A DNA stretch of 64,000 bases. Origin: JADLBR01 sp964651705. Its GTDB lineage: Bacteria > Verrucomicrobiota > Verrucomicrobiia > JADLBR01. Made by a program: the position numbers and the translations under genes. The notes beneath the pieces were generated by a model. The model saw nothing but the letters and a program-made list of their open reading frames with translations, did not search any database and was not told where the DNA came from. This document shows positions 42,948 through 50,832 of the stretch, one piece after another (within the stretch, counting starts at the first letter, position 1; each line of letters begins with the position of its first letter). The stretch is from the NCBI GenBank assembly GCA_964651705.1, contig CAZYWZ010000005.1, positions 1 through 64,000 on the forward strand, given 5' to 3'.

Positions 42948-42971
42948 CGAAGCCGGAAGCGGCTTCGCTAC
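42948..42971 (-). repeat. Single GTAG-type REP unit
   Basis: Read on the minus strand, GTAG at 42971-42968 is followed by perfect CGAAGCCG/CGGCTTCG arms with a CTTC loop, like the right unit at 36323-36378. It lies in the 404-bp gap 42798-43201 upstream of mraZ. Confidence 0.65.
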
Positions 42972-42994
42972 GGGTTGGGCGAGGGCTCGGCGGT

Positions 42995-43011
42995 GGCGAA
43001 GGGCCTTCGCC
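42995..43011. repeat. GGCGAAGG / CCTTCGCC palindrome, probable decayed REP partner
   Basis: Perfect 8-bp arms surround a single central base, 24 bp from the REP unit at 42948-42971. It lacks the GTAG foot (GTGGC instead). The two may be the remains of an inverted pair. Confidence 0.5.
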
Positions 43012-43114
43012 GTTCGGGGGGTCACGGAGGCGTGGGGCATGGTGGGTCGGGGGGCTTTTCGGGGGGTCGGATTGGAAGGCGCGGCTTTCCAGCAGGTTAA
43101 GGAGAAAAAAGTTG

Positions 43115-43142
43115 TTGACCTGGGGGGAGTGGTGGGTAGATT
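43115..43142 (+). promoter_or_regulatory. Sigma70-like promoter of the dcw operon
   Basis: TTGACC at 43115-43120 and TAGATT at 43137-43142 are separated by 16 bp, with four or five of six matches to each consensus. It is the best promoter in the mraZ upstream gap, overlaps the MraZ boxes, and would give a leader of about 50 bases. Confidence 0.55.
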
Positions 43143-43157
43143 TGGGTCAATGTGGGG
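43133..43157 (+). promoter_or_regulatory. Predicted MraZ operator: three TGGG boxes with 10-bp period
   Basis: TGGG occurs at 43133-43136, 43143-43146 and 43153-43156, exactly 10 bp apart. This equals the TGGGN direct repeats separated by five bases that MraZ binds upstream of the dcw operon in E. coli. A further TGGG at 43121 is out of register by two. The boxes cover the proposed -10 region, so bound MraZ should repress its own operon. Confidence 0.7.
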
Positions 43158-43201
43158 CCAAGAGTGCCGCTAAGGGGTATTGGCCCATGTGAGAAGAAGA
43201 G

Positions 43202-43618
43202 ATGCCGGCGAATTACACAGATCATTTTGAGCACATGCTCGATGAGAAGCGTCGTCTGACGATACCGGCGGAGTGGCGTGACGAGGGTTACGAGAAGCAG
43301 CTGTTCGTATTTCCGTCGGCGGACGGGTGTTTGAAGGTTTATCCGAATTCGTGGTTGGCGGCGCGGCAGGAGAAGATCGCGGAGTTGAAGATGGGGGATC
43401 CGTTGCGGAAGCAGATCGAGCGGGTGGCGGGGACGGCGCAGAAGCTGGTGTGGGACGGTCAGGGGCGGGTGAGGGTGAAGGACGGGCTATTGGCGCGGGC
43501 CGGGATCGATCGGGCGGTGCTGATGGTGGGGGCGTTGGATCATTTTGAGTTATGGGATCCGGGGCGGCGCGAATCGGTGTCGCCGGTGGAGGTGAACGTG
43601 GAGGAGGCAGACATATGA
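43202..43618 (+). CDS. mraZ: Transcriptional regulator MraZ
   Basis: This 138-residue protein is the first gene of the division and cell-wall operon. It contains two AbrB/SpoVT-like halves, each with the characteristic D-x-x-x-R motif: D14-R18 in 'LDEKRRLTIPAEWR' and D85-R89 in 'WDGQGRVRVKDGL'. MraZ forms a ring and represses the dcw operon by binding repeated TGGG boxes; three such boxes stand 45-70 bp upstream of the start. Its stop overlaps the start of a 64-residue gene (ATGA). Length and both motifs are normal. An A/G-rich ribosome-binding site (AGAAGAAGAG) precedes the ATG. Confidence 0.96.
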   Translation: MPANYTDHFEHMLDEKRRLTIPAEWRDEGYEKQLFVFPSADGCLKVYPNSWLAARQEKIAELKMGDPLRKQIERVAGTAQKLVWDGQGRVRVKDGLLARAGIDRAVLMVGALDHFELWDPGRRESVSPVEVNVEEADI

Positions 43619-43809
43619 AAGTGGGCAAGGCGGACATCCTGGTGGAGTGGCTGGAGCGCCGCCGGGCGCTGCTGGACCAGGAGGCGGCGATGGGCGAGGA
43701 GGTGCGGCGGGCGCGGGCGGTGCGCGTCGGCGAGAGGATCGAGCGGCTGCGCGCGATGGCCGATGGATTTTCCCTGAAGCGGGCGGCGAATGGTCCGCCG
43801 ATGAACTGA
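43615..43809 (+). CDS. Small hypothetical protein between mraZ and rsmH
   Basis: This 64-residue protein is mostly helical and very rich in Arg, Glu, Ala and Leu ('VEWLERRRALLDQEAAMGEE', 'RVGERIERLRAMADGF'). It has no membrane segment or cysteine. The start ATG overlaps the mraZ stop (ATGA) and is preceded by GGAGGAGGC inside mraZ, so translation of both is coupled, a strong sign that it is real. It ends 25 bp before rsmH. It may be a coiled-coil partner of a division protein or of MraZ, but no function can be assigned. I recognise no standard dcw gene at this position. Confidence 0.65.
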   Translation: MKVGKADILVEWLERRRALLDQEAAMGEEVRRARAVRVGERIERLRAMADGFSLKRAANGPPMN

Positions 43810-43834
43810 GGCCGTCTGGGGTGGTGAGGGCGAT

Positions 43835-44770
43835 TTGGAAAGGAGAGGCGAACCGTGGCACCGGCCGGTGATGGTGGGCGAGGTATTGGAGGCGCTGCGA
43901 GCGGCGCCGGGCAAGATGTATTTCGACGGGACGGTGGGGATGGGGGGCCACAGCGAGGCGCTGCTGGAGCGCGGGGCGTGGGTGATCGGGCGGGATCGGG
44001 ACGCGGAGGCGCTGGCGGAGGCGGGGCGGCGGCTGGCGCGATTCGGGGAGGCGTTTTGCGCGCAGCGCGGGGATTTCGGTGGGCTGGAGGCGTACGGGGA
44101 TGGGACATTCGACGGGGTGCTGTTGGATCTGGGGGTGGGGTCGCACCAGCTGGAGGAGGCTGGGAGGGGGTTCAGTTTTCGATTCGACGCGCCGCTGGAC
44201 ATGCGGTTCGACCGCTCGGGGGGGCAATCGGCCGCCGAGCTGGTGCGTTCGGCGACGGAGGAGGATCTGGTGCGGATCTTGCGTGAGTATGGGGAGGAGC
44301 CGCGGGCGCGGCGGATCGCGCGGGCGATCATCTCGTGGCGGCGGAAGGGTGGCGCCCTGACGACGCTGGGGTTGGCGGGCGTGGTGGAGGCGGCGTGCGG
44401 GGGCCGGCATGGCGCGAGGATCCATCCGGCGACGCGGACGTTCCAGGCGCTGCGGATCGCGGTCAACGACGAGCTGGGCTCGCTGCGGCGGGCGCTGGGG
44501 GCCTCGGCGCGGGCGCTGAAGCCGGGCGGCCGGCTGGCGGTGATCACGTTCCATTCGCTGGAGGACCGGATCGTCAAGGGGTTCATGCGCGAGGCGAGCC
44601 GGGAGTACGAGGACACCCCGGAGTGGCCCAACAGCGTGCCGAATCCGGCGAGGGCGTTCGAGATGGTGACGCGGAAACCGGTGGTGCCATCGGCGCGGGA
44701 GTGCGAGGAGAATCCGCGGGCCCGGAGCGCGAAGTTGCGGGTGGCCGAGAGACTGGGAGGTGGGTCGTGA
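43835..44770 (+). CDS. rsmH: 16S rRNA m4C1402 methyltransferase RsmH
   Basis: This 311-residue enzyme methylates N4 of C1402 in 16S rRNA using S-adenosylmethionine. The N-terminal 'WHRPVMVGEVLEAL', 'MYFDGTVGMGGHSEALLE' (SAM loop), 'FDGVLLDLGVGSHQLEEAG', 'FSFRFDAPLDMRFD', 'TRTFQALRIAVNDEL' and 'LAVITFHSLEDRIVKGFM' are all RsmH blocks. The conserved His of the opening segment requires a start before it. The only in-frame choice is a TTG at 43835, preceded by GAGGG. The stop overlaps the next gene's GTG start. Confidence 0.95.
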   Translation: MERRGEPWHRPVMVGEVLEALRAAPGKMYFDGTVGMGGHSEALLERGAWVIGRDRDAEALAEAGRRLARFGEAFCAQRGDFGGLEAYGDGTFDGVLLDLGVGSHQLEEAGRGFSFRFDAPLDMRFDRSGGQSAAELVRSATEEDLVRILREYGEEPRARRIARAIISWRRKGGALTTLGLAGVVEAACGGRHGARIHPATRTFQALRIAVNDELGSLRRALGASARALKPGGRLAVITFHSLEDRIVKGFMREASREYEDTPEWPNSVPNPARAFEMVTRKPVVPSARECEENPRARSAKLRVAERLGGGS

Positions 44771-45132
44771 GAAATCGCAGGAGGGTCGGGCAATCTTTGA
44801 GGTTCATGGTCGCGATCAAGCTGGTCGCGTTCACGGCGATGCTGACGCTCATGGCGCTGGTGTTCGTCATGCAGAACACCACGATCAAGAGGCTCAACGA
44901 CGATATCGTGGGGCTCGAGCAGCGGCAGGCGCAGCTGGCGGACGAGGTGCGCATCAAGCGGGCGCTGCTGGCGCGGCTGCAGAATCCGGAGTGGATCCGG
45001 AGGCGCATCGCGGAGATGGGGCTGGAGTTGCAGGAGGTGCGCTCGGAGCAGATCGTGCGCGCCTATGGGATGCCGCTCGCGGGAGGGTCGCGGGTCGTCC
45101 GCGTGGCCGAGGAGGCGGTGATGGGCCCGTGA
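44767..45132 (+). CDS. ftsL: FtsL-like cell division protein
   Basis: This 121-residue protein has the bitopic FtsL layout: a basic N-terminus (MRNRRRVGQSL), one transmembrane helix (about 13-35) and a periplasmic coiled coil ('TIKRLNDDIVGLEQRQAQLA', then 'VRIKRALLARLQNPEWIRRR'). The sequence is poorly conserved in all bacteria, so the call rests on size, topology and position between rsmH and ftsI. FtsL forms a complex with FtsB and FtsQ that activates septal FtsWI. The GTG start overlaps the rsmH stop. The 'NPEWIRRRIAEMGLE' segment resembles the septum-activating end of FtsL/DivIC proteins. Confidence 0.8.
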   Translation: MRNRRRVGQSLRFMVAIKLVAFTAMLTLMALVFVMQNTTIKRLNDDIVGLEQRQAQLADEVRIKRALLARLQNPEWIRRRIAEMGLELQEVRSEQIVRAYGMPLAGGSRVVRVAEEAVMGP

Positions 45133-46901
45133 AAGACGACACCACGTGGCGGATAGCGCTGGCCGTGACGGTCATCGTCAGCGGCCTGAGCCTGCTGTCG
45201 CTGCGCCTGGTGCAACTCCAGATCGTCGACCACCCGCACTATCTGGACCGCGCCAAACAGAACCACACCTTCCGGCGGACGGTGCCGGCGCGGCGGGGGG
45301 AGATCGTGGACTGCGCGGGGAACCTGCTGGCGACGACGGTGCCGCTGAAGAGGGTGATGGCGGACCTGAACAAGATGCGCCAGCTCCTGGAGCGCAACCG
45401 GAAGAACGTCCTGCGGGATGGCAAGGAGCGGGTGACGGAGCCGGGGCACATCGCGGCGCGGCTGGCGCCGTATCTCGGCGTGCCGGAGGCGGGGCTGGCC
45501 GCGCAACTATCGTCGCGGCGGGATCTGGTGACGCTGCGGGCGGAGCTGGACATCGAGACGTGGCGGGCGATCGACGGGCTGCGGCTGCCCGGGATCGAGG
45601 CGGTGGACGCGTTCAAGCGGGTCTATCCCTCGGGGCGGCTGGCGAGCCACGTGGTCGGCTACGTGGATGGCGAGGGGGTTGGGCGCGGGGGGGTGGAGGC
45701 GACGATGCACGACTACCTGCGCGGGGTGGAGGGCTGGTACCAGTCGCAGAAGGATGCGCTGCTGAGGGAGCTGCGGATGTATCGGTCGCAGGATGCGCCG
45801 CCAAAGCACGGCTACACGGTGGCGCTGACGCTGGATCAGACCGTCCAGCTCATCGTCGAGGAGGAACTGGACCGCGCGCTGATCGAGCACCAGGCGGCGG
45901 GGGCCTGCGCGGTCGTGATGCGCCCCTCGACCGGCGAGATACTCGCGATGGCGAACCGGCCGACCTTCGACCCGAACGACATGGAGTCGCCCGACTGGGC
46001 GACGGTGCGGAACCGGTGCGTCTCCGACACCTACGAGCCCGGGTCGACGTTCAAGATCGTGGCACTCGCCGCCGCCCTGGAGGAGGGGCGGGCCGGGCTA
46101 GAGACTCCGGTATTCTGCGAGAACGGCCGTTACGAGTACGCGGGCTTTCCCCTCAGGGACACGGGTTCCTACGGGATGCTGACGGTCAAGCAGGCCTTTC
46201 AGAAATCGAGCAACATCGCGTTCGCGAAACTTGGCATCCAGATGGGGGCGCGGGGGCTGTACCGGCACGCGCGGGCGTTTGGGTTTGGGGACGAGGCGCT
46301 CGGGGGGATGCTGCCTGCGGAGGCGCGGGGCAAGGTGTCGCCGCCGGACAGCTGGTCGGAGGTTTCGGTGAGCCGCGTGCCGATCGGCTACGAGGTTTCG
46401 GTGACGCCGCTGCAGATGGCGGCGGCGTTCTGCGCGGTGGCCAACCGCGGGGTGTGGATGCGTCCTCTGCTGGTCAAGGAGGTGCGGGACGCGCGGGGGC
46501 AGATCGTGGCGCGTTTCGCGCCGAAGCCGGTGCGCCAGGTGATCCGGGGCGAGACGGCGGACGCGGTGATCGAGGCGCTGGAGGCGGTCGTGTCCGAGGA
46601 GGGCACGGGAAAGAGGGCGATGGTGCCGAACTTCGCGGTGGCGGGGAAGACGGGCACGACGAAGAAGATCGATCCGCTGACCAAGCAGTATTCGGAGAGG
46701 CGGTACATGGCGTCATTTGCGGGTATGGTCCCGTCGCGGGAACCGTCCTTCGTGGTGGTCGTGGTGATCGATGAGCCGCAGGGCGACGTGTACTATGGCG
46801 GCCTGGTGGCGGGCCCGGTTTTCTCGGCGATGGCGGGGAGGATCGCGCGGCATCTGGATCTGGAGCCGGTCTACCCGCGGGCGGAGGTGGTGAGGCGATG
46901 A
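45129..46901 (+). CDS. ftsI: Penicillin-binding protein 3, septal transpeptidase FtsI
   Basis: This 590-residue class B PBP has an N-terminal membrane helix ('IALAVTVIVSGLSLLSLRLV') and a dimerisation domain with 'RRTVPARRGEIVDCAGNLLA'. The transpeptidase domain has S-T-F-K at 306-309 (active Ser306), S-S-N near 360-362 and K-T-G-T at about 507-510. It cross-links septal peptidoglycan with FtsW. The GTG start overlaps the ftsL stop, and the stop overlaps the murE start (ATGA). It has no PASTA domain. The length is typical for FtsI. Confidence 0.95.
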   Translation: MKDDTTWRIALAVTVIVSGLSLLSLRLVQLQIVDHPHYLDRAKQNHTFRRTVPARRGEIVDCAGNLLATTVPLKRVMADLNKMRQLLERNRKNVLRDGKERVTEPGHIAARLAPYLGVPEAGLAAQLSSRRDLVTLRAELDIETWRAIDGLRLPGIEAVDAFKRVYPSGRLASHVVGYVDGEGVGRGGVEATMHDYLRGVEGWYQSQKDALLRELRMYRSQDAPPKHGYTVALTLDQTVQLIVEEELDRALIEHQAAGACAVVMRPSTGEILAMANRPTFDPNDMESPDWATVRNRCVSDTYEPGSTFKIVALAAALEEGRAGLETPVFCENGRYEYAGFPLRDTGSYGMLTVKQAFQKSSNIAFAKLGIQMGARGLYRHARAFGFGDEALGGMLPAEARGKVSPPDSWSEVSVSRVPIGYEVSVTPLQMAAAFCAVANRGVWMRPLLVKEVRDARGQIVARFAPKPVRQVIRGETADAVIEALEAVVSEEGTGKRAMVPNFAVAGKTGTTKKIDPLTKQYSERRYMASFAGMVPSREPSFVVVVVIDEPQGDVYYGGLVAGPVFSAMAGRIARHLDLEPVYPRAEVVRR

Positions 46902-48367
46902 GGCTGTCCGAACTCATCGCGGCCGTGGGAGGGGCGACGGTCCAGGGGCCTTCCGACGTGGAGGTCCGCGGGCTGGCGCACGACTCGCGAGCGGTGCGGG
47001 CCGGAGATCTCTTCTTTGCGGTGCGGGGCGGTCACGTGGACGGGACGTCGTTCGTGCCCGACGCGGTGAAGCGGGGGGCGGTGGCGGTGGTGGCGGAGCA
47101 GGCGTGGTCTCCGGCGCCGGGGGTCGCCGCCGTGAGCGTGCCGGCGGTGCGCCCGGCGATGGCGGCGATGGCGCGGCTATTCCGCGGGAGGCCGGACGAG
47201 GGCCTGAAGATGGTCGGGGTGACGGGGACCAACGGGAAGACGACGACGACGTTTCTGGTGAAGCACCTGATGGAGCGGGCGGGGGTGCGGTGCGGGCTGA
47301 TGGGGACGGTGCGCTACGAGATCGGCGAGCGCGTCCTCCCCGCGGCGCGGACGACGCCGGAGTCGTGTGACTTCTATTGGCTGCTGTCCAAGATGGTGGA
47401 GGGCGCTTGCGGTGCGGTGGCGATCGAGGTCTCCTCCCATGCGCTGGTGCAAGACCGCGTGGCGGGGGCCAAATTCGACGTGGCGGTCTTCACCAACCTG
47501 AGCCGGGATCACCTGGATTTTCACCGGACGATGGACGAATATTTCGAGGCGAAGCGGCGGCTATTCGCGTGGCAGGCGAAGGCTGGGGGCTCGGCGGTGA
47601 TCAACGCGGGAGATGCGCGGGGCCGGCAGCTGCTGGCGGATCCTGCCGTGGAGTTCCGGAAGGTGTCATACGCGGAGCGCGGCGCGGACATCGGGTGGGC
47701 CGCGCATGGGTGGAGCCCGGCCGGGGGCCGGGTGGAGTTTTTCGCGGGCGGGGAGCGGGAGGCGGTGGCGCTCCCGCTGGTGGGGGAATTCAATCTGGAG
47801 AACGCGGCGGCGGCGATCGGGGCGGTGATGTCCCTGGGCGTGGCGTTCCGCGATGCGGTGCGTTGGCTGGCGGACGCGCCGCCGGTGCCGGGGCGCCTGG
47901 AGCGCGTGCGTGGCGGGGCGTTCGGCGCCACGGTGCTGGTGGATTACGCGCACACCGACGATGCGCTGGCCAAGGCGCTGGGGGTGCTCAAGGGGTTGCC
48001 GCACGGGCGGCTGATCTGCGTGTTCGGGTGCGGGGGCGACCGGGACCGGAGCAAGAGGCCGCTGATGGGGCGTGCGGCGTCCGCACTGAGCGATCTGGTG
48101 ATCCTGACCTTGGACAATCCGCGGGGCGAGGATCCCGCGGCGATCCTCGCGGAAATACGGGCGGGGCTGGAGCCGGGCGCGGCTCACGAGGTGATCGAGG
48201 ATCGCCGCGAGGCGATCCGGCGGGCGATCCGGTTGGCCGGCGAGGGGGACATTGTCCTGATCGCGGGCAAGGGCCACGAGACCTACCAAGAGATCGGCGG
48301 GGCGCGTTTCCCGTTTGACGACCGGGAGGTCGCGGCCGAGGCGATGGGGGAACGATGCGCCGGATGA
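46898..48367 (+). CDS. murE: UDP-MurNAc-tripeptide ligase MurE (meso-diaminopimelate type)
   Basis: This 489-residue Mur ligase adds the third residue of the stem peptide. It has the ATP loop 'GVTGTNGKTTTT' (near 108-115), the carbamoylated-lysine region 'DRVAGAKFDVAVFTNLSRDH' and a C-terminal domain with 'RLICVFGCGGDRDRSKRP' and 'DNPRGEDP'. The DNPR motif (406-409) is the established signature for meso-diaminopimelate, so the organism has Gram-negative-type stem peptides. 'GKGHETYQEIGG' near the end is also characteristic. The start overlaps the ftsI stop and the end overlaps murF by 13 bp. Confidence 0.97.
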   Translation: MRLSELIAAVGGATVQGPSDVEVRGLAHDSRAVRAGDLFFAVRGGHVDGTSFVPDAVKRGAVAVVAEQAWSPAPGVAAVSVPAVRPAMAAMARLFRGRPDEGLKMVGVTGTNGKTTTTFLVKHLMERAGVRCGLMGTVRYEIGERVLPAARTTPESCDFYWLLSKMVEGACGAVAIEVSSHALVQDRVAGAKFDVAVFTNLSRDHLDFHRTMDEYFEAKRRLFAWQAKAGGSAVINAGDARGRQLLADPAVEFRKVSYAERGADIGWAAHGWSPAGGRVEFFAGGEREAVALPLVGEFNLENAAAAIGAVMSLGVAFRDAVRWLADAPPVPGRLERVRGGAFGATVLVDYAHTDDALAKALGVLKGLPHGRLICVFGCGGDRDRSKRPLMGRAASALSDLVILTLDNPRGEDPAAILAEIRAGLEPGAAHEVIEDRREAIRRAIRLAGEGDIVLIAGKGHETYQEIGGARFPFDDREVAAEAMGERCAG

Positions 48368-49731
48368 CCGCCAGCGAGATCGCGGGGGCCTGCGGGGGCG
48401 AGATCATCTCGGGCCCCGCGGGGGCCGAGGTGTGCCGGGTGACGACGGACTCGCGATCGGCGGGGGCGGGGGATTGTTTCTTCGCGCTGCGCGGGGAGCA
48501 TTTTGATGGGCATGACTTCGTGGGCGACGCGGTGGTGGCGGGCGCGGCGGCGGCGGTGGTCGAGCGCGTTGTCGGGCGCGCGGGCGGGGCGGCGATCATC
48601 CGGGTGACCGACACGCTGGGGGCCCTGCAGAGGCTGGCCACCGGCTATCGGAGGTCGCTATCGATCCCGGTCGTCGCGATCGGCGGCAGCAATGGGAAGA
48701 CCAGCACCAAGGAGCTGACCGCGGCGGCGCTCTCGGCGGGATTCCGGGTTGCCAAGACCCGCGGCAATCTGAACAACCACATCGGCGCCCCGCTGACCCT
48801 TCTGGAGATCGGGCCGGCGCACGGGGCCGCGGTGATCGAGGTGGGAACGAACCATCCCGGGGAGATCGCGTCCCTGGCGGCGATCGTGGCGCCGACGGTG
48901 GCGGTGGTGACGAACATCGGCCCGGAGCACCTGGAATTTCTCGGCGACGAGGCGGGCGTGGCGCGGGAGGAGGGATCGCTGCTGGATGGCTTGGGCGAGG
49001 GTGGGGCGGCGGTCCTGAACGCGGACGACCGGTGGCTCGGTGAGTTGCGGTCGCGGGCGCGGTGCCGCGTGATCACGGGGGGCTTTGGCGAAGGCGCGGA
49101 CGTGCGGGTGGAGTGCGTGGGTTCCGGGGAGGCGGGGCAGCGGTTGCGCGCGACCTCGGGCGGCGACGTGGTGGAATTCGGTCTGCCGCTGCCCGGGCGG
49201 CACATGGCGCAGAACGCGGCGCTGGCGCTGGCGGCCGGGACGGCCCTGGGGCTGGGGCTCGGGCCGATGGCGGGCATGTTCGCGGGGGTGCGCCTGCCCG
49301 GCGGCAGGATGCGCTGCCTCGCGCGCGAGGGGGTGCGCCTGATCGATGACTCCTACAACGCGAATCCGGCCTCGATGCGCGCGGCCCTGGGGCACTTGGC
49401 GACCTATTCTGGCCGGAGGGTGGCGGTGCTCGGGACGATGGGGGAGATGGGGGATGGGGCCGGGTCCTGGCATCGCGACGCGGGCGCGGAGGCCAAGCGC
49501 CTTGGCATCGATCGGCTGGTGGCGGTGGGGCCGTTCGCCGGGGAGTATCGTTTCGGGGCGGGCGGGGAAGCCGAAGTTTTCGACGACGTGTCGGGCGCGG
49601 TGGCCTTTCTGCGCGACGAGGTGCGCGCGGGGGACACGGTGCTGCTCAAGGCGTCCCGGTCGGCGAGGTTCGAGCGGATCGCGGAGGCGCTGGGCTTCGG
49701 AGCCGCGAGCGGGGAGGGCGTGAAGTGTTAG
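48355..49731 (+). CDS. murF: UDP-MurNAc-tripeptide-D-Ala-D-Ala ligase MurF
   Basis: This 458-residue enzyme attaches D-Ala-D-Ala to the UDP-MurNAc-tripeptide. Evidence includes the N-terminal 'RVTTDSRSAGAGDCFFALRG', the P-loop 'IGGSNGKTSTKELTAAAL' (near 110), 'GNLNNHIGAPLTLLEI', 'GTNHPGEIASLAAIVAP' and 'DSYNANPASMRAALGHL' in the C-terminal domain. The first ATG (48355) overlaps murE by 13 bp; an ATG at 48364 sits in an ATGA overlap and is an equally good start. The stop overlaps the GTG start of mraY. Confidence 0.96.
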   Translation: MRRMTASEIAGACGGEIISGPAGAEVCRVTTDSRSAGAGDCFFALRGEHFDGHDFVGDAVVAGAAAAVVERVVGRAGGAAIIRVTDTLGALQRLATGYRRSLSIPVVAIGGSNGKTSTKELTAAALSAGFRVAKTRGNLNNHIGAPLTLLEIGPAHGAAVIEVGTNHPGEIASLAAIVAPTVAVVTNIGPEHLEFLGDEAGVAREEGSLLDGLGEGGAAVLNADDRWLGELRSRARCRVITGGFGEGADVRVECVGSGEAGQRLRATSGGDVVEFGLPLPGRHMAQNAALALAAGTALGLGLGPMAGMFAGVRLPGGRMRCLAREGVRLIDDSYNANPASMRAALGHLATYSGRRVAVLGTMGEMGDGAGSWHRDAGAEAKRLGIDRLVAVGPFAGEYRFGAGGEAEVFDDVSGAVAFLRDEVRAGDTVLLKASRSARFERIAEALGFGAASGEGVKC

Positions 49732-50825
49732 AGCTATTACATCTCTGGTCCGACGAGTTTGGCGGGCTGAACGTCTTCCGGTACACGACGTTCCGGGCGA
49801 TGGGCGCGGTGACCACGGCGGCGCTATTCTGCCTGCTTTCCGGGCCGTGGTTCATCCGGAAACTGACCGAGCTGAAGATCGGGCAACCCATCCGGACCCG
49901 CGAGGAGGTACACCGGTTGGCCGAGTTGCACGGCGGCAAGCGCGGCACCCCGACCATGGGCGGGGTGATGATCCTCTTCTCCGTCGCGCTCTCCTGCCTT
50001 CTCTGGGCGCCGCTGGGGAACAAGTTCGTGATGCTCGCGCTATTCACGCTGCTGGTGCTGGGCGGGCTGGGATTCGCGGACGATTACCTGAAGGTGACCA
50101 AGAAGAAATCGGCCGGGGTGTCCGCGCGCGCGAAGCTGGCGGTGCAATTGGCCGTGGGACTGACGGTGGGCGGGTGCCTGATCATGGATCCGGCGACGCA
50201 CGATCAGGCCTGCAGCCTCCAGGTGCCCTTCCTCAAAGATCCCCTGGTGGACAACCTCGGCTGGCTCGCGCTTGCGTTCTTTGCGCTGGTGCTGATGGGG
50301 TCGTCGAACGCCGTCAACCTGACCGACGGCCTCGACGGGTTGGCCGCGGGCTGCACGGTGATTGTCGCGAGCGTGCTGGGGATCTTCTCCTACGTCTCTG
50401 GCACCCCGAAGCTGGCCAACTATCTCTTCCTGCCGCTGACCCCGGGGGCGCAGGAGCTGGCGGTCTTCTGCGGTGCGGTGGTGGGCGCGACGATGGGATT
50501 CCTCTGGTACAACTGCCATCCCGCGAAGGTCTTCATGGGCGACACGGGTTCGCTGGCGCTCGGCGGGGCGATGGGGACGGTGGCCATCTGCATCAACCAG
50601 GAACTGCTGCTGGTGGTGGTGGGGGGGATCTTCGTGGTGGAGGCGCTATCGGTGATGCTGCAGGTGGCGTCGTTCAAGTTGCGCGGCAAGCGGATCTTCG
50701 CGATGGCGCCGCTGCACCACCATTTCGAGCTGATGGGCTGGAGCGAGACGGCGGTGGTCGTCCGGTTCTGGATCCTGGGGATTTTCTTTGCGGCGCTGGC
50801 GCTGCTGACACTGAAGCTGAGGTGA
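49725..50825 (+). CDS. mraY: Phospho-MurNAc-pentapeptide transferase MraY
   Basis: This 366-residue membrane enzyme links UDP-MurNAc-pentapeptide to undecaprenyl phosphate to make lipid I. It has ten or so helices with the family blocks 'GGKRGTPTMGGVMIL', the active-site Asp pair in 'LGFADDYLKVTKKKS' (near 119-120), 'NAVNLTDGLDGLAAG', 'GFLWYNCHPAKVFMGDTGSL' and the 'MAPLHHHFELMGWSE' loop with the three-His catalytic motif. The start is a GTG overlapping the murF stop by seven bases. The next gene, murD, begins seven bases later. Confidence 0.97.
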   Translation: MLELLHLWSDEFGGLNVFRYTTFRAMGAVTTAALFCLLSGPWFIRKLTELKIGQPIRTREEVHRLAELHGGKRGTPTMGGVMILFSVALSCLLWAPLGNKFVMLALFTLLVLGGLGFADDYLKVTKKKSAGVSARAKLAVQLAVGLTVGGCLIMDPATHDQACSLQVPFLKDPLVDNLGWLALAFFALVLMGSSNAVNLTDGLDGLAAGCTVIVASVLGIFSYVSGTPKLANYLFLPLTPGAQELAVFCGAVVGATMGFLWYNCHPAKVFMGDTGSLALGGAMGTVAICINQELLLVVVGGIFVVEALSVMLQVASFKLRGKRIFAMAPLHHHFELMGWSETAVVVRFWILGIFFAALALLTLKLR

Positions 50826-50832
50826 GGCGACG

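Noticed and set aside
42798..43201. A protein-coding gene in the mraZ upstream gap
   Set aside because: The only open frames are short and cross palindromes. The region is better explained by a REP unit, a decayed partner, the promoter and MraZ boxes.
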